NCBI RefSeq assembly: GCF_039543645.1
Contig: NZ_BAABKD010000009.1
Location: 186,001 to 250,000, forward strand
DNA: 64,000 nucleotides
Reading direction: 5' to 3'
Source of the DNA: Paenalcaligenes hermetiae
GTDB lineage: Bacteria; Pseudomonadota; Gammaproteobacteria; Burkholderiales; Burkholderiaceae_B
Each line of letters opens with the position of its first letter. Position 1 is the first letter of the stretch. The notes beneath the pieces are model-generated. The model ran no database searches and was not told the DNA's origin. It worked only from the letters and a program-made list of their open reading frames with translations. A program made the translations under genes and the position numbers. This document shows positions 35,220 through 44,042 of this stretch, piece after piece.

Positions 35220-35254
35220 ACCTTGGCAGCCCCTATAACGCTGCCAAGGTCTTT
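35220..35254 (+). terminator. Hairpin after dctM (system C)
   Basis: ACCTTGGCAG and CTGCCAAGGT form a perfect 10-bp stem with an 11-base loop, followed by CTTT. The T-run is short, so termination may be moderate. It lies between convergent dctM and the copper receptor gene. Confidence 0.65.
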
Positions 35255-35271
35255 ATCAGTTCACTCCTAAG

Positions 35272-37326
35272 TTAAAAATTCACATTTACGGTCGCCCATA
35301 CTGTGCGACCAGGATCTTTCACAATAGTCGTGCCAGCATAACCAAAGCCAGCATTACCCGCTAGGTTTAAATGCTCGGCATAAGCTTTATCAAATACATT
35401 ATCCACCCCTAAGGTAAAACGGACAGTCTTATTAGGCTGATAACCCGCATGGAGTGCTAATGTACTAAAGCCAGCACTAGCCCCAAAGTCTTTACCTACG
35501 ACATTGCCTTGGTACCTCGCATAACGGGTTTGTTTTGCTACCACGCGCCACACAGCCCCCGCTGACCAACCATGACGCTCATAGTCCACATTGAATCGGG
35601 CCTCTAGTGGTGGCATTTGTGGCAGGGCTCGCCCGTCACTACGATTCTTACCCCACGCATAGGCGGCATTGGCACCCACTTTCCAATTAGGGCTCAGTAC
35701 ATAATCTGCTCCCATTTCTGCCCCCATAATGCGTGCCTGAATATTACGTGCCTGGCTACGCATCCCCATCATGCCGCCTGACAAATAATCAAATAAGATG
35801 TAATCATTGATCTGTCCGACGTAAGCAGATGCCCAAGCACTCAAGTTTTCTTTTTGATAGTTCAAGCCTATGTCCAACTGTGTGGTTTTTTCTGGCTGTA
35901 TGGCCTCAAAAGCATTCACACTACCTGCTGGACCCATATTAGGAGAAATGAGCTCCCAATAATCGGGCATGCGCTGCACGTGCCCCACCCCTGCATATAG
36001 GGTTGTATGTTCCAAGTCTTGCTCATAACGGAAAAACCCACTCGGTAAGGTCTCATGGCGCTTTTTATCATGGGTAGGATTGGGTTTTAGCATATTCCCC
36101 ATACCGGTATTCGCACGAGTATCCTGCACCGTCGCCCGATCAAAGCGCAGACCTCCAATCCAACGTTGCTGTTCGCTCATAGCCCATTGCATTTCAGCAA
36201 ATACACCGGTATTCGTGAAATGGGCATCTTTCACACGAGGCTCGTCTTTATATGGCATGGCCCCCATACTGCGCCGTACACGATGACGACTATTTTGATA
36301 ATCCACCCCTGCATCAAGCGTTACTGCAGCCCCCAGCTGCCACTGTCCAGCTACGCGGCCGCCCCAAGTGGCACGATCTACGTTGGAAACCATCGGCATC
36401 GCCATTCCCCCTGCCGGGTTAAAGTTACGTAGGGTAAAATTATCCATCACATGATCGGCATAATTATGATAGAGCTGAACACGAAGGCTTTGCCAGCGAT
36501 CGCTGAGTTTTTCTTGCTCATAGCGCAACGCCACACTTTCGCGTCGAAATTTCGTCCCGTCCATGCCGCGCCCTGCATATCGGGCATGGCCATCCCCAAC
36601 TCCGGCAGAAAGCTCCACCAAGCTGGTCTCATTCGGCGTTAGCCCGAGCGCCACATCACTATTCCATTTTTTCCACTTTGAGGGCACCTTATTTCCATCC
36701 CCATCCTTATAATCATTAGCCCGCGCATGATTCGCTGTGATACGGGCATAATATAAGGAATTACCTACCGTCACATCGGCCGACTGATCATTGCGCCCCC
36801 ACGACCCTGCTGTCAGCGCTCCATCAAAAATGACCGTATTTTCCGTAAACTGGGGCGCATTACGATCAAAACGCACGATCCCCGCAGAAGCACCCGGCCC
36901 CCACAAAACGGTTTGCGGTCCTTTGACCACCACCAACTCATCAAAATTCTGAGGCGAAATATATGACGTCGGCGAATCCATACGTGAAGGACAGGCCCCC
37001 GGCATATACGTACCATTCGTTAAAATGGCCAAACGTGAGCCAAACATACCTCGTAACACTGGATCACTATTTGCACCGCCATTTCGAATCGCATTAAAGC
37101 CAGGAATCGTCGACAAATAATCGGATCCATCACTCGCTGGTAATGGCTGCCGTGGCTGTTTAGGGTGGGTCATAATTTGCGTTGCCGCACTGGGGCTAAC
37201 CCCTTTAATAACGAGGGCGTCAAATTGCTGAATAGGGGTGGGCTGAGCCGAGAAAGCGGGCACCGAAAAAACACAAGCGAGTACAACGACCCCTGTCTTG
37301 GGTCGCAAACATAACGTAGTAGACAT
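35272..37326 (-). CDS. TonB-dependent copper receptor (OprC/NosA type)
   Basis: This is a 684-residue outer-membrane receptor. A signal peptide ends VPAFSA, the plug shows LSTIPGFNAIRNGGANSDPVL, RGMFGSRLAILTNGT, and DELVVVKGPQTVLWGPGASA, and the barrel ends in VWATVNVNF with terminal Phe. The methionine-rich stretches (MAMPMVSN, SGGMMGMRSQ) and the MPGACPSRMD loop are typical of the copper-receptor group (OprC/NosA). It follows a DUF2946 gene on the same strand, the usual partner, so the pair is probably copper-regulated. It is intact, unlike the siderophore receptor. Confidence 0.92.
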   Translation of the reverse strand: MSTTLCLRPKTGVVVLACVFSVPAFSAQPTPIQQFDALVIKGVSPSAATQIMTHPKQPRQPLPASDGSDYLSTIPGFNAIRNGGANSDPVLRGMFGSRLAILTNGTYMPGACPSRMDSPTSYISPQNFDELVVVKGPQTVLWGPGASAGIVRFDRNAPQFTENTVIFDGALTAGSWGRNDQSADVTVGNSLYYARITANHARANDYKDGDGNKVPSKWKKWNSDVALGLTPNETSLVELSAGVGDGHARYAGRGMDGTKFRRESVALRYEQEKLSDRWQSLRVQLYHNYADHVMDNFTLRNFNPAGGMAMPMVSNVDRATWGGRVAGQWQLGAAVTLDAGVDYQNSRHRVRRSMGAMPYKDEPRVKDAHFTNTGVFAEMQWAMSEQQRWIGGLRFDRATVQDTRANTGMGNMLKPNPTHDKKRHETLPSGFFRYEQDLEHTTLYAGVGHVQRMPDYWELISPNMGPAGSVNAFEAIQPEKTTQLDIGLNYQKENLSAWASAYVGQINDYILFDYLSGGMMGMRSQARNIQARIMGAEMGADYVLSPNWKVGANAAYAWGKNRSDGRALPQMPPLEARFNVDYERHGWSAGAVWRVVAKQTRYARYQGNVVGKDFGASAGFSTLALHAGYQPNKTVRFTLGVDNVFDKAYAEHLNLAGNAGFGYAGTTIVKDPGRTVWATVNVNF

Positions 37327-37367
37327 AATTAAACCTGTAATAACAAAAACAAAAGAAAAGTGCGTTA

Positions 37368-37790
37368 TTACAGAATAGGCGGCGCTCGCGCACCCAGTGG
37401 GGGGCCACGAAGCCCATGCGCATTGGCCAATCCCGTTTTAGCCTGTCTCTGTACGACATAGCTATGCCATGTGGCGGCAGTAGGAATCAGAGCCAGCAAT
37501 GGCAATAACGCCAATGCTTCATCATGAATAAAGCAACACGGACACGTCGCGTGTCCCGGTTGATCTGGGTGATGCTGGGGAATATCCAATAAATCTGCTA
37601 AGCGCAACGAAACCGGCGTACCATCCGCGGTACAGATGGTCATGGAGATTTGCCCTTGGCGCCATGCCTCTGGGTCGAGCATATAGCCCATGGGAATCAT
37701 GCTGCGTAGAATCAACCCACACAACAGCGCCAGCACCCCAAAGCCGATGGCGCTACGCTGCAAAATGTGGATGAAAGCCGCCTTATGCAT
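37368..37790 (-). CDS. DUF2946 family protein, copper-receptor partner
   Basis: The 140-residue protein has an N-terminal membrane helix, the family pattern LILRSMIPMGYMLDP near residues 26-40, a CPCCFIHDEA cysteine cluster in the middle, a second hydrophobic segment, and a C-terminus ending LRGPPLGARAPPIL, where RGPP is characteristic. DUF2946 proteins are found beside TonB copper receptors and copper chaperones; a role in copper handling is inferred from this association. It lies 41 bases upstream of the receptor gene. Confidence 0.82.
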   Translation of the reverse strand: MHKAAFIHILQRSAIGFGVLALLCGLILRSMIPMGYMLDPEAWRQGQISMTICTADGTPVSLRLADLLDIPQHHPDQPGHATCPCCFIHDEALALLPLLALIPTAATWHSYVVQRQAKTGLANAHGLRGPPLGARAPPIL

Positions 37791-37933
37791 GTTTTATGCT
37801 GATTAATGGAGTTTTTGTATCATTTTGTTTGATCAAACCGGCCTAAGTATATAACAAATCCGAGTACAATCGCGCTTGGCTTTATCCCATGGTGGGCAGG
37901 CCTTATTAATTACTGTTTTTTGGAGCCTAAGCG

Positions 37934-39349
37934 ATGTCTAGCACTTTGGCGATTATTGTTTCATTACTTTTACTGATGTTCCTCGCTTATCGAGGGATTA
38001 CTGTTCTACTTCTCGCCCCTTTAATGGCTGCGCTAGCGGTCTTTTTATCTGGCGATATCGGTTTTTTACTACCTATTTATACCGATACTTTTATGAAAGC
38101 CTTGGGCGGCTATGTATTGCAGTTTTTACCTATTTTCTTGCTTGGTGCTTTATTTGGACAGCTCATGGCAGACTCCGGTGCAGCCAATACGATTGCGCGC
38201 TGGATTGTCAAACGCTTAGGACCAAAACACTCTTTAGCCACTGTGGTGATTGCCTGTGGCCTACTTACCTATGGTGGTGTGTCTTTATTTGTAGTGGCCT
38301 TTGCAATCTACCCCATCGCGCGCGATCTATTTAGGGCGGCAGATATTCCCAAACGGTTAATTCCCGCGACCATTGCTCTTGGCTCCTTTACCTTTACCAT
38401 GACCGCGATGCCCGGTACTCCCGCCATTCAAAATGCGATCCCTATTCCTTATTATGGGACGAACGTGTTTGCAGCCCCAGGGCTAGGGCTAATCGGTTCA
38501 GCCATCATGCTATTAGGGGGATTATGGTGGCTACAAACTCGCGTTAACAAAGCCAAAACCGCAGGCGAAGGGTATGGGGACCATGAAAGTGATCAGCATA
38601 TCCCTATCGATGATGGCAGTACCGTCTACGCCACGGGCCCCTTATCGACCATGCCTTTGTTTTTAGCGTTCTTACCATTGATTTTAGTTATTGGCGTGAA
38701 TGCGCTATTTACTTATTGGATCTTTCCTCAGACAGATTTTTCAGCGTTTGCCGATAAATTTCCTCACGTCGAACCCGCCAAAATGAAAGGGCTCTGGGCT
38801 TTGATTATTGCTCTGGTAAGTGCCTGTTTTACCCTTATTGTGACGCGATTAGGTCGTTGGGAAAACCTTAAAGAAACCGTCAACCAAGGTGTGTTCGGTT
38901 TTATGCTGCCTTTATTTAATACCGCATCAGAAGTGGGCTATGGTGCCGTGATTGCCGGCTTAGCCGGTTTTGCTCTGATTCGCGATGCCGTGTTAAACCT
39001 GACCCCCAGCAACCCCCTCATTTCCGAAGCCATCGCCATGAACGTATTAGCGGGCATTACCGGTTCCTCGTCTGGCGGGCTAAGTATTGCTTTACAAACC
39101 TTAGGCGCCGATTATTTAGCCATGGCTCAACAGGCCGGCATTAGCCCAGAACTCATGCACCGCGTTGCTGTCATGGCCGCGGGTGGATTCGACACCCTGC
39201 CCCACTGCGGCGCTATTATTACGCTTCTAGCTATTTGTAAGCTCAATCATCGTCAGTCCTATATGAATATCGCTATGGTAACAATGGTAGCCCCATTATT
39301 TGCCATCATTACTGTCATTACACTAGGGACCATATTTGGTAGCTTCTAA
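37934..39349 (+). CDS. GntP/CitM-like organic-acid permease
   Basis: The 471-residue inner-membrane protein has about 12 helices. TYGGVSLFVVAFAIYPIARDLFRAADIPKRL, MTAMPGTPAIQNAIPI and the C-terminal GITGSSSGGLSIAL and GGFDTLPHCGAIITLLAI segments are typical of the GntP family (gluconate, hydroxybutyrate and related acids). GGAG lies ahead of the start. It is transcribed alone, divergent from the copper genes and followed by a terminator. The substrate is uncertain; relatives carry gluconate or D-3-hydroxybutyrate. Confidence 0.88.
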   Translation: MSSTLAIIVSLLLLMFLAYRGITVLLLAPLMAALAVFLSGDIGFLLPIYTDTFMKALGGYVLQFLPIFLLGALFGQLMADSGAANTIARWIVKRLGPKHSLATVVIACGLLTYGGVSLFVVAFAIYPIARDLFRAADIPKRLIPATIALGSFTFTMTAMPGTPAIQNAIPIPYYGTNVFAAPGLGLIGSAIMLLGGLWWLQTRVNKAKTAGEGYGDHESDQHIPIDDGSTVYATGPLSTMPLFLAFLPLILVIGVNALFTYWIFPQTDFSAFADKFPHVEPAKMKGLWALIIALVSACFTLIVTRLGRWENLKETVNQGVFGFMLPLFNTASEVGYGAVIAGLAGFALIRDAVLNLTPSNPLISEAIAMNVLAGITGSSSGGLSIALQTLGADYLAMAQQAGISPELMHRVAVMAAGGFDTLPHCGAIITLLAICKLNHRQSYMNIAMVTMVAPLFAIITVITLGTIFGSF

Positions 39350-39352
39350 TAA

Positions 39353-39376
39353 AAACGCTCCTCAAAGGGAGCGTTT
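39353..39376 (+). terminator. Terminator after the GntP permease gene
   Basis: AAACGCTCC-TCAAAG-GGAGCGTTT forms a 9-bp stem four bases after the stop codon, with a short T-tract at its 3' end. Confidence 0.75.
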
Positions 39377-39461
39377 CATTACACTTCTTACGAATAATAT
39401 AGCAAAGCCTAGCCTACAATATTATTTCTTTTTCTACTCATGAATTACTACGACTGAACTG

Positions 39462-40709
39462 ATGTCAACTCATCCAGCTTCTATTTACTGTGGAATCTCG
39501 ATTTTTCTTCTTGGTTGCCTTGCATTAATTGCACCTAGTGGCTACTCCATCAGCGGCCTATTATTACTAGTAGGAGGCCTCTACATACTCAATCAACCTA
39601 AATCACCACTCAACTCAGCGGACAAATGGCTTCTTACCACCCTAGCCCTCTTTACCCTTGAGGGTATTTTTAATGGACTTTGGCATCAGCTAAGCAGCCA
39701 AAACTATGACAAAATCATACGATTTATTTTAGCTATTCCTATCTTTTTTTATATTCGATGGGCTAAGCCTTCTGTTTCTTGGGTATGGGGTGGGTTGGGC
39801 ATCGGCGGAACTCTCATTGGCTTTCAAGCCCTCTATGAACGTATGGCACATGGCGTAGAGCGAGTCAGCGGCTATACCCATGCCATACAGTTTGGTAATC
39901 TCTCAATGCTCACAGCCTTCTTCTGTCTGGCAGGTTTAGGGTGGAGTCTGTCACGCTCCCCAAAGAAACGCTCTGCATTTACATGGCTACTCATATTTGG
40001 CGCCATAGGTGGGATATTGGGCTCACTACTTTCTGGCAGTCGGGGGGGCTGGGTTGGACTACCTTTGGTACTCCTTGTGCTTTATCGCGCCTACCACCCC
40101 TTTTTTTCATTGCGTCTCAAACTAAGCCTAGGAATCTTGGTAATAATTACAGGGTTAGTTGTGTTCTCTATTCCACAACTTAACGTTCAGCCTCGCATCC
40201 AAAGAGCCTTTGAGGACATTGCGCTTTATCAGAAAGGCAATAGCAATACATCACTAGGGGCTCGTTTTGAAATGTGGCAAGGTGCGATCCAGCTCACTCA
40301 AACTAAACCACTGTTTGGTTGGGGCAAAGATCAATATCAAAACGGCATGGTTGAACTTGCCGAACAAGGTTATGCAAATCCAGTTGTTAAAACATTCAGC
40401 CATGCTCATAATGAGTTCATTGATCGTACCGCCAAACATGGTGTGGTTGGCCTGATCGTTTTGCTCCTGCTGTATGGAGTACCGCTTTGGTATTTTAACC
40501 CTTATCTCAAAAATCCTGATTTAAGTATACGAGCCCTCGCTGTTAGCGGTACGATTCTACCTGTCGCTTACATTGATTTTGGTTTATCACAAACCTTTTT
40601 AAGCCATAACAGTGGGGTCATGATGTATGCGCTCTGGCTGGTCATCTGGGCTGCCTGTTTACGCAATACTATCGAGGCAAGCACGTCGCCTGCTGCCACT
40701 GAGCCTTAA
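39462..40709 (+). CDS. O-antigen ligase family protein (WaaL-like)
   Basis: The 415-residue polytopic protein has about 11 membrane helices and the Wzy_C domain. A large periplasmic loop (about residues 240-315) contains SLGARFEMWQGAIQLTQTKP-type sequence and LFGWGKDQYQ, and ends with SHAHNEFID, whose histidine is the conserved WaaL catalytic residue. SGSRGGWVG lies in the preceding helix. WaaL moves undecaprenyl-linked O-antigen to lipid A-core; Wzy polymerases look similar, so ligase versus polymerase is not fully certain. The 3' end overlaps the convergent DUF3617 gene by 41 bases. Confidence 0.85.
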   Translation: MSTHPASIYCGISIFLLGCLALIAPSGYSISGLLLLVGGLYILNQPKSPLNSADKWLLTTLALFTLEGIFNGLWHQLSSQNYDKIIRFILAIPIFFYIRWAKPSVSWVWGGLGIGGTLIGFQALYERMAHGVERVSGYTHAIQFGNLSMLTAFFCLAGLGWSLSRSPKKRSAFTWLLIFGAIGGILGSLLSGSRGGWVGLPLVLLVLYRAYHPFFSLRLKLSLGILVIITGLVVFSIPQLNVQPRIQRAFEDIALYQKGNSNTSLGARFEMWQGAIQLTQTKPLFGWGKDQYQNGMVELAEQGYANPVVKTFSHAHNEFIDRTAKHGVVGLIVLLLLYGVPLWYFNPYLKNPDLSIRALAVSGTILPVAYIDFGLSQTFLSHNSGVMMYALWLVIWAACLRNTIEASTSPAATEP

Positions 40710-41238
40710 ACTCATTACGAATTTGTACCTCGGGCTGTATTTTGCCAATCAAAATTAACTGTATCGGGGGCGGTAGTGTCCCCAGGCCCTCTACGTAACC
40801 CGAGGCATGCTGGCTGCTCTGATAGTGCAAAAACCCTTTTACTTGCCCAGAAACACCATGTTTAGGCGCATGACAAACACCACTAAAATGCAAATGATCC
40901 GTGTCCTGCTCGTCCAGCTGTAGCTCACAATCCCCTAGCGCCTGTTGCAAAAACGATAAACTCTGTTGTGGATCACGCAAAACGGCAGCTTGCTTTGGTG
41001 TTAAACACTCTGTAAAGCGGGCAGGATCATAATTTTCCAGTTTTTTTAATTGCTCTGGCTTTAATAGGGCCGCCGCCTGCTGTTTGATTAACTGCAACTG
41101 TGGGCCAATGTCTTTACCCTCGGCAAAAGTTTGTGTGGTAATCTGCCATTGACCCGCCTGAGGTGCAACAGAAAGCGGAGCCGCCAAAACAGCCCCTGCA
41201 CTCAAGCTCAAAACCATACTAAAAAAATATCGCTTCAT
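40669..41238 (-). CDS. DUF3617 family periplasmic protein
   Basis: The 189-residue protein has a signal peptide ending GAVLA-AP and then the DUF3617 pattern: PQAGQWQITTQTFAEG at the start, FTECLTPKQAAV in the middle, and DCELQ...FSGVCHAPKHGVSGQ later with conserved cysteines. The family has no assigned function. It is convergent with the O-antigen ligase gene, overlapping by 41 bases, and divergent from the DUF2478 gene. Confidence 0.8.
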   Translation of the reverse strand: MKRYFFSMVLSLSAGAVLAAPLSVAPQAGQWQITTQTFAEGKDIGPQLQLIKQQAAALLKPEQLKKLENYDPARFTECLTPKQAAVLRDPQQSLSFLQQALGDCELQLDEQDTDHLHFSGVCHAPKHGVSGQVKGFLHYQSSQHASGYVEGLGTLPPPIQLILIGKIQPEVQIRNEFKAQWQQATCLPR

Positions 41239-41311
41239 ACGCCTACCTATTTATATGTAGCCATCTCAATGGACGACCTCTTTTTCCAACATTAGCACAG
41301 CTAGGTTTCTC

Positions 41312-41848
41312 ATGGATCATTTTGAAAATTTGTTACCTATCGGTGCCATTGTGCACCAAAATGCCGATGCTGCCGATGCCCATTTGGCCGCTTTTATCCA
41401 ATCGCTCCAAGAGCAAGGTAAGCGCGTATTAGGCGTTATTCAAGCTCCCGAAGAAGTCAGCTACGCTTATGGCAGCCAAATGGGTATTATTAACCTAGAT
41501 AATGGCGCCTATACTTCTATCGCCCAAAAATTAGGCAAGCATAACACCAGTTGTTGCTTAGACTCAGCAGCTGTCAGCCAAGCCTGTACGATTTTGCAGC
41601 ACGCTCGTGCGCAAAACCCCGATCTTATTGTCGTTAACCGCTTTGGCAAGCTTGAAGCAGAAGGGGAAGGCTTTGCCAGCGAGATGCTCGAAATCATGAG
41701 CCTCGGCCTGCCTATGATTACGGTTGTAGCCGATCGCTTTCTAGATGAATGGCGTGTTTTTTCTGGCGGTTTAGCGCAAGAGATTCCTGCGCAGCTCTCA
41801 GCTATGCAAAGCTGGTTTGAACAAGCTAACGCTCTCCATACTTCCTAG
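41312..41848 (+). CDS. DUF2478 family protein
   Basis: The 178-residue soluble protein fits DUF2478: GAIVHQNADAADAHLAAFIQ at the start, LDSAAVSQACTILQHA, and the diagnostic DLIVVNRFGKLEAEGEGFAS with LGLPMITVV. Members resemble P-loop NTPases such as MobB without the Walker lysine and are often found with molybdate transport genes; none are in this window. It is followed by a TauE/SafE exporter gene about 85 bases downstream. Confidence 0.8.
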   Translation: MDHFENLLPIGAIVHQNADAADAHLAAFIQSLQEQGKRVLGVIQAPEEVSYAYGSQMGIINLDNGAYTSIAQKLGKHNTSCCLDSAAVSQACTILQHARAQNPDLIVVNRFGKLEAEGEGFASEMLEIMSLGLPMITVVADRFLDEWRVFSGGLAQEIPAQLSAMQSWFEQANALHTS

Positions 41849-41932
41849 TCTGCTTTACGACCAACCATATGAAATAAAGTAATAAGCATATAAGGTTATA
41901 ATATAAACATCTTTTTCTTATGTGCTTAAAAA

Positions 41933-42751
41933 ATGATCAGCAGCATTCTTGGTTTTATGGTGGGGCTCACCCTTGGCCTCACAGGAGCAGGTGGCGGGAT
42001 TTTAGCGGTGCCCGCCTTGGTTTTAGGGGTGGGACTAAGTATGACTACGGCCGCCCCTATTGCGCTTATTGCCGTTGGGTTAGCGGCCCTAACTGGTGCC
42101 CTCGACGGTTTGCGGCGCCGGATGGTACGTTATAAAGCCGCTTTACTGATGTCGGTAATTGGGGGGGTTGTCTCCCCTTTTGGGGTGTGGCTTGCACAGC
42201 GTTTACCTGAGTTCTGGTTAATGGTGTTATTTAGTGGTGTGATGTTTATTGTTGCTGCACGCATGTTTAACCAAGCACGCCGCAGCCAAAAATCCGGGCA
42301 AGCGGACACCCCAACAACGCCCAAAGCCTGCATGATATCGGAAACCACGGGTAAATTTATCTGGAATAAAACCAGCACCCTCACACTTGGTAGTATTGGT
42401 GCGGTATCTGGCCTATTAACCGGCCTACTTGGCGTGGGTGGTGGTTTTATTATTGTGCCAATGCTCAAACGTTTTACTAACTTAAAGATTCACAGTATTG
42501 TCGCCACCTCATTGATGGTGATCGCATTGGTTTCCGCCGTCACAGTGCTCAATGCACTCACATCTAGCTCAGCCCTGCAGCATCCGGCTACTTGGCCTTT
42601 TGTTGGCTTTGTGGTGGCAGGAATGATCGGTGGTCGTATTGTGGCCCCGAAAATTCCCCCTACCTATATACAAATCGGCTTTGCATTGCTATGTGCTTTA
42701 TCAGCATGTATTGTGCTGTTTAATGCACTCGCTCCCATTGCCCATTTTTAA
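41933..42751 (+). CDS. TauE/SafE family anion exporter
   Basis: The 272-residue membrane protein has about eight helices in two repeats. Each repeat begins with the family glycine motif: LTLGLTGAGGGILAVPALVL near residue 10 and LLTGLLGVGGGFIIVPML near residue 165. The loop between repeats carries RRSQKSGQADTPTT. TauE/SafE proteins export sulfite, sulfonates or organosulfur anions; the precise substrate is unknown. The 3' end overlaps the convergent Liv-type binding protein gene by 32 bases. Confidence 0.9.
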   Translation: MISSILGFMVGLTLGLTGAGGGILAVPALVLGVGLSMTTAAPIALIAVGLAALTGALDGLRRRMVRYKAALLMSVIGGVVSPFGVWLAQRLPEFWLMVLFSGVMFIVAARMFNQARRSQKSGQADTPTTPKACMISETTGKFIWNKTSTLTLGSIGAVSGLLTGLLGVGGGFIIVPMLKRFTNLKIHSIVATSLMVIALVSAVTVLNALTSSSALQHPATWPFVGFVVAGMIGGRIVAPKIPPTYIQIGFALLCALSACIVLFNALAPIAHF

Positions 42752-43871
42752 CCGTCAATAACTCGACCCCGCGCTCATCAAACCCACTATGATCGTCGGG
42801 GGTCATGTTGTAAATGCCCTGCGTGCCTGGCAGCTCCTTAATGTTTTCTAGCGCGGTGCGCAGAGCTTGACGGAACGCTTCTGTACCTGGCTGCGCTTGC
42901 TCAGCCGCTACCGGCAATGCTGCGACCAATAACAACCCAGCATCATACACATTCCCCCCAAAGGTCGCGGGCATATGACCGTACTTTTCGTTATAGCGCT
43001 GCATATAATCCTGAGCAATGGCTTTAGAGGGGTTGTCATCTTCGATTTGTTCAGGCACCAACATCAAGCTCCCACCTAAAATGGTTCCCTCAACGGCTTT
43101 ACCCCCTAAACGCAGGAAGTCGTTCATCGCCGCCCCATGTGTTTGATAAACCGTGCCAGCATAATTGCGCTCATATAAGCTAGCTTGGGGCAATACCGCC
43201 GGCCCGCCAGGCGCCGCCACTAATACCGCATCGGGATTAGCACTCATCAGTTTTAACACTTGACCGGTTACTGAGGTATCCGGGCGCTTGAAGCGCTCAT
43301 TGGCTACTAAGCGGATTCCATACTGCTCCAATCGCTCGGTCATGACACCGTACCATGTTTCACCATATGCATCGGCGGTGCCAATAAAACCTAGTGTTTT
43401 CACCCCATTATCTTGCATATGCTGCAAAAGCTTATCTGCTACTAAACCATCATTTTGCGTGGTTTTAAAAACCCATTTTTTCTTTTCATCCATGGGCAAC
43501 ACCAATGAGATAGAACCCACAGGAGCCAATAATGGAGTTTGAGCCTCGCTGACCAAATCAATCAAAGCAAGCGCATGTGGCGTGCCCGAAGGCCCAATAA
43601 TGGCATCGACTTTTTCTTCTGTGATCAGTTTTCTAACCGAAGTCACCGTATTATTTGGCTCACTGGCATCATCTAGATGAATATATTGAATGCTTAAATC
43701 CCCAATCTTTTCAGGTAGCATCATCGCGGTATTACGCTGAGGAATCCCAATAGCAGACACCACACCCGTGGAAGAAGCAATGGTTCCTATTTTTACTTGC
43801 GCCCATGACAATGTGCTGAGCCCAACCCCTACCACCACCCCAAAAACACATGCAATTTGTTTTAGTTTCAT
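42720..43871 (-). CDS. Branched-chain amino acid/aromatic acid ABC transporter substrate-binding protein (LivK type), orphan
   Basis: The 383-residue protein has a signal peptide ending TLSWAQ and the Peripla_BP_6 fold: VKIGTIASSTGVVSAIGIPQ, ITEEKVDAIIGPSGTPHALA, LGFIGTADAYGETWYGVMTE, DAVLVAAPGGPAVLPQA and a C-terminal GTQGIYNMTPDDHSGFDERG. I use ATG 43871; an ATG 12 bases upstream is an alternative. No permease or ATPase genes lie nearby. It is divergent from an aryl-CoA ligase gene, which suggests an aromatic acid ligand (inference). Confidence 0.88.
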   Translation of the reverse strand: MKLKQIACVFGVVVGVGLSTLSWAQVKIGTIASSTGVVSAIGIPQRNTAMMLPEKIGDLSIQYIHLDDASEPNNTVTSVRKLITEEKVDAIIGPSGTPHALALIDLVSEAQTPLLAPVGSISLVLPMDEKKKWVFKTTQNDGLVADKLLQHMQDNGVKTLGFIGTADAYGETWYGVMTERLEQYGIRLVANERFKRPDTSVTGQVLKLMSANPDAVLVAAPGGPAVLPQASLYERNYAGTVYQTHGAAMNDFLRLGGKAVEGTILGGSLMLVPEQIEDDNPSKAIAQDYMQRYNEKYGHMPATFGGNVYDAGLLLVAALPVAAEQAQPGTEAFRQALRTALENIKELPGTQGIYNMTPDDHSGFDERGVELLTVKNGQWERVH

Positions 43872-44042
43872 GCTTTTTCTCATCTTAGTTGAACCATAAA
43901 AGATGCCTTACTTTACTGTCTTAAGGAGCAAAACATAGGAGGGTTTACGCTAAAAATGGGGTTTTCACCTAGAAAAAAGGGCATTTATTTTTACTTTAGA
44001 TGGCTAAAATTAAGAAGTAAACTATTTATTCGGAGAGTCACT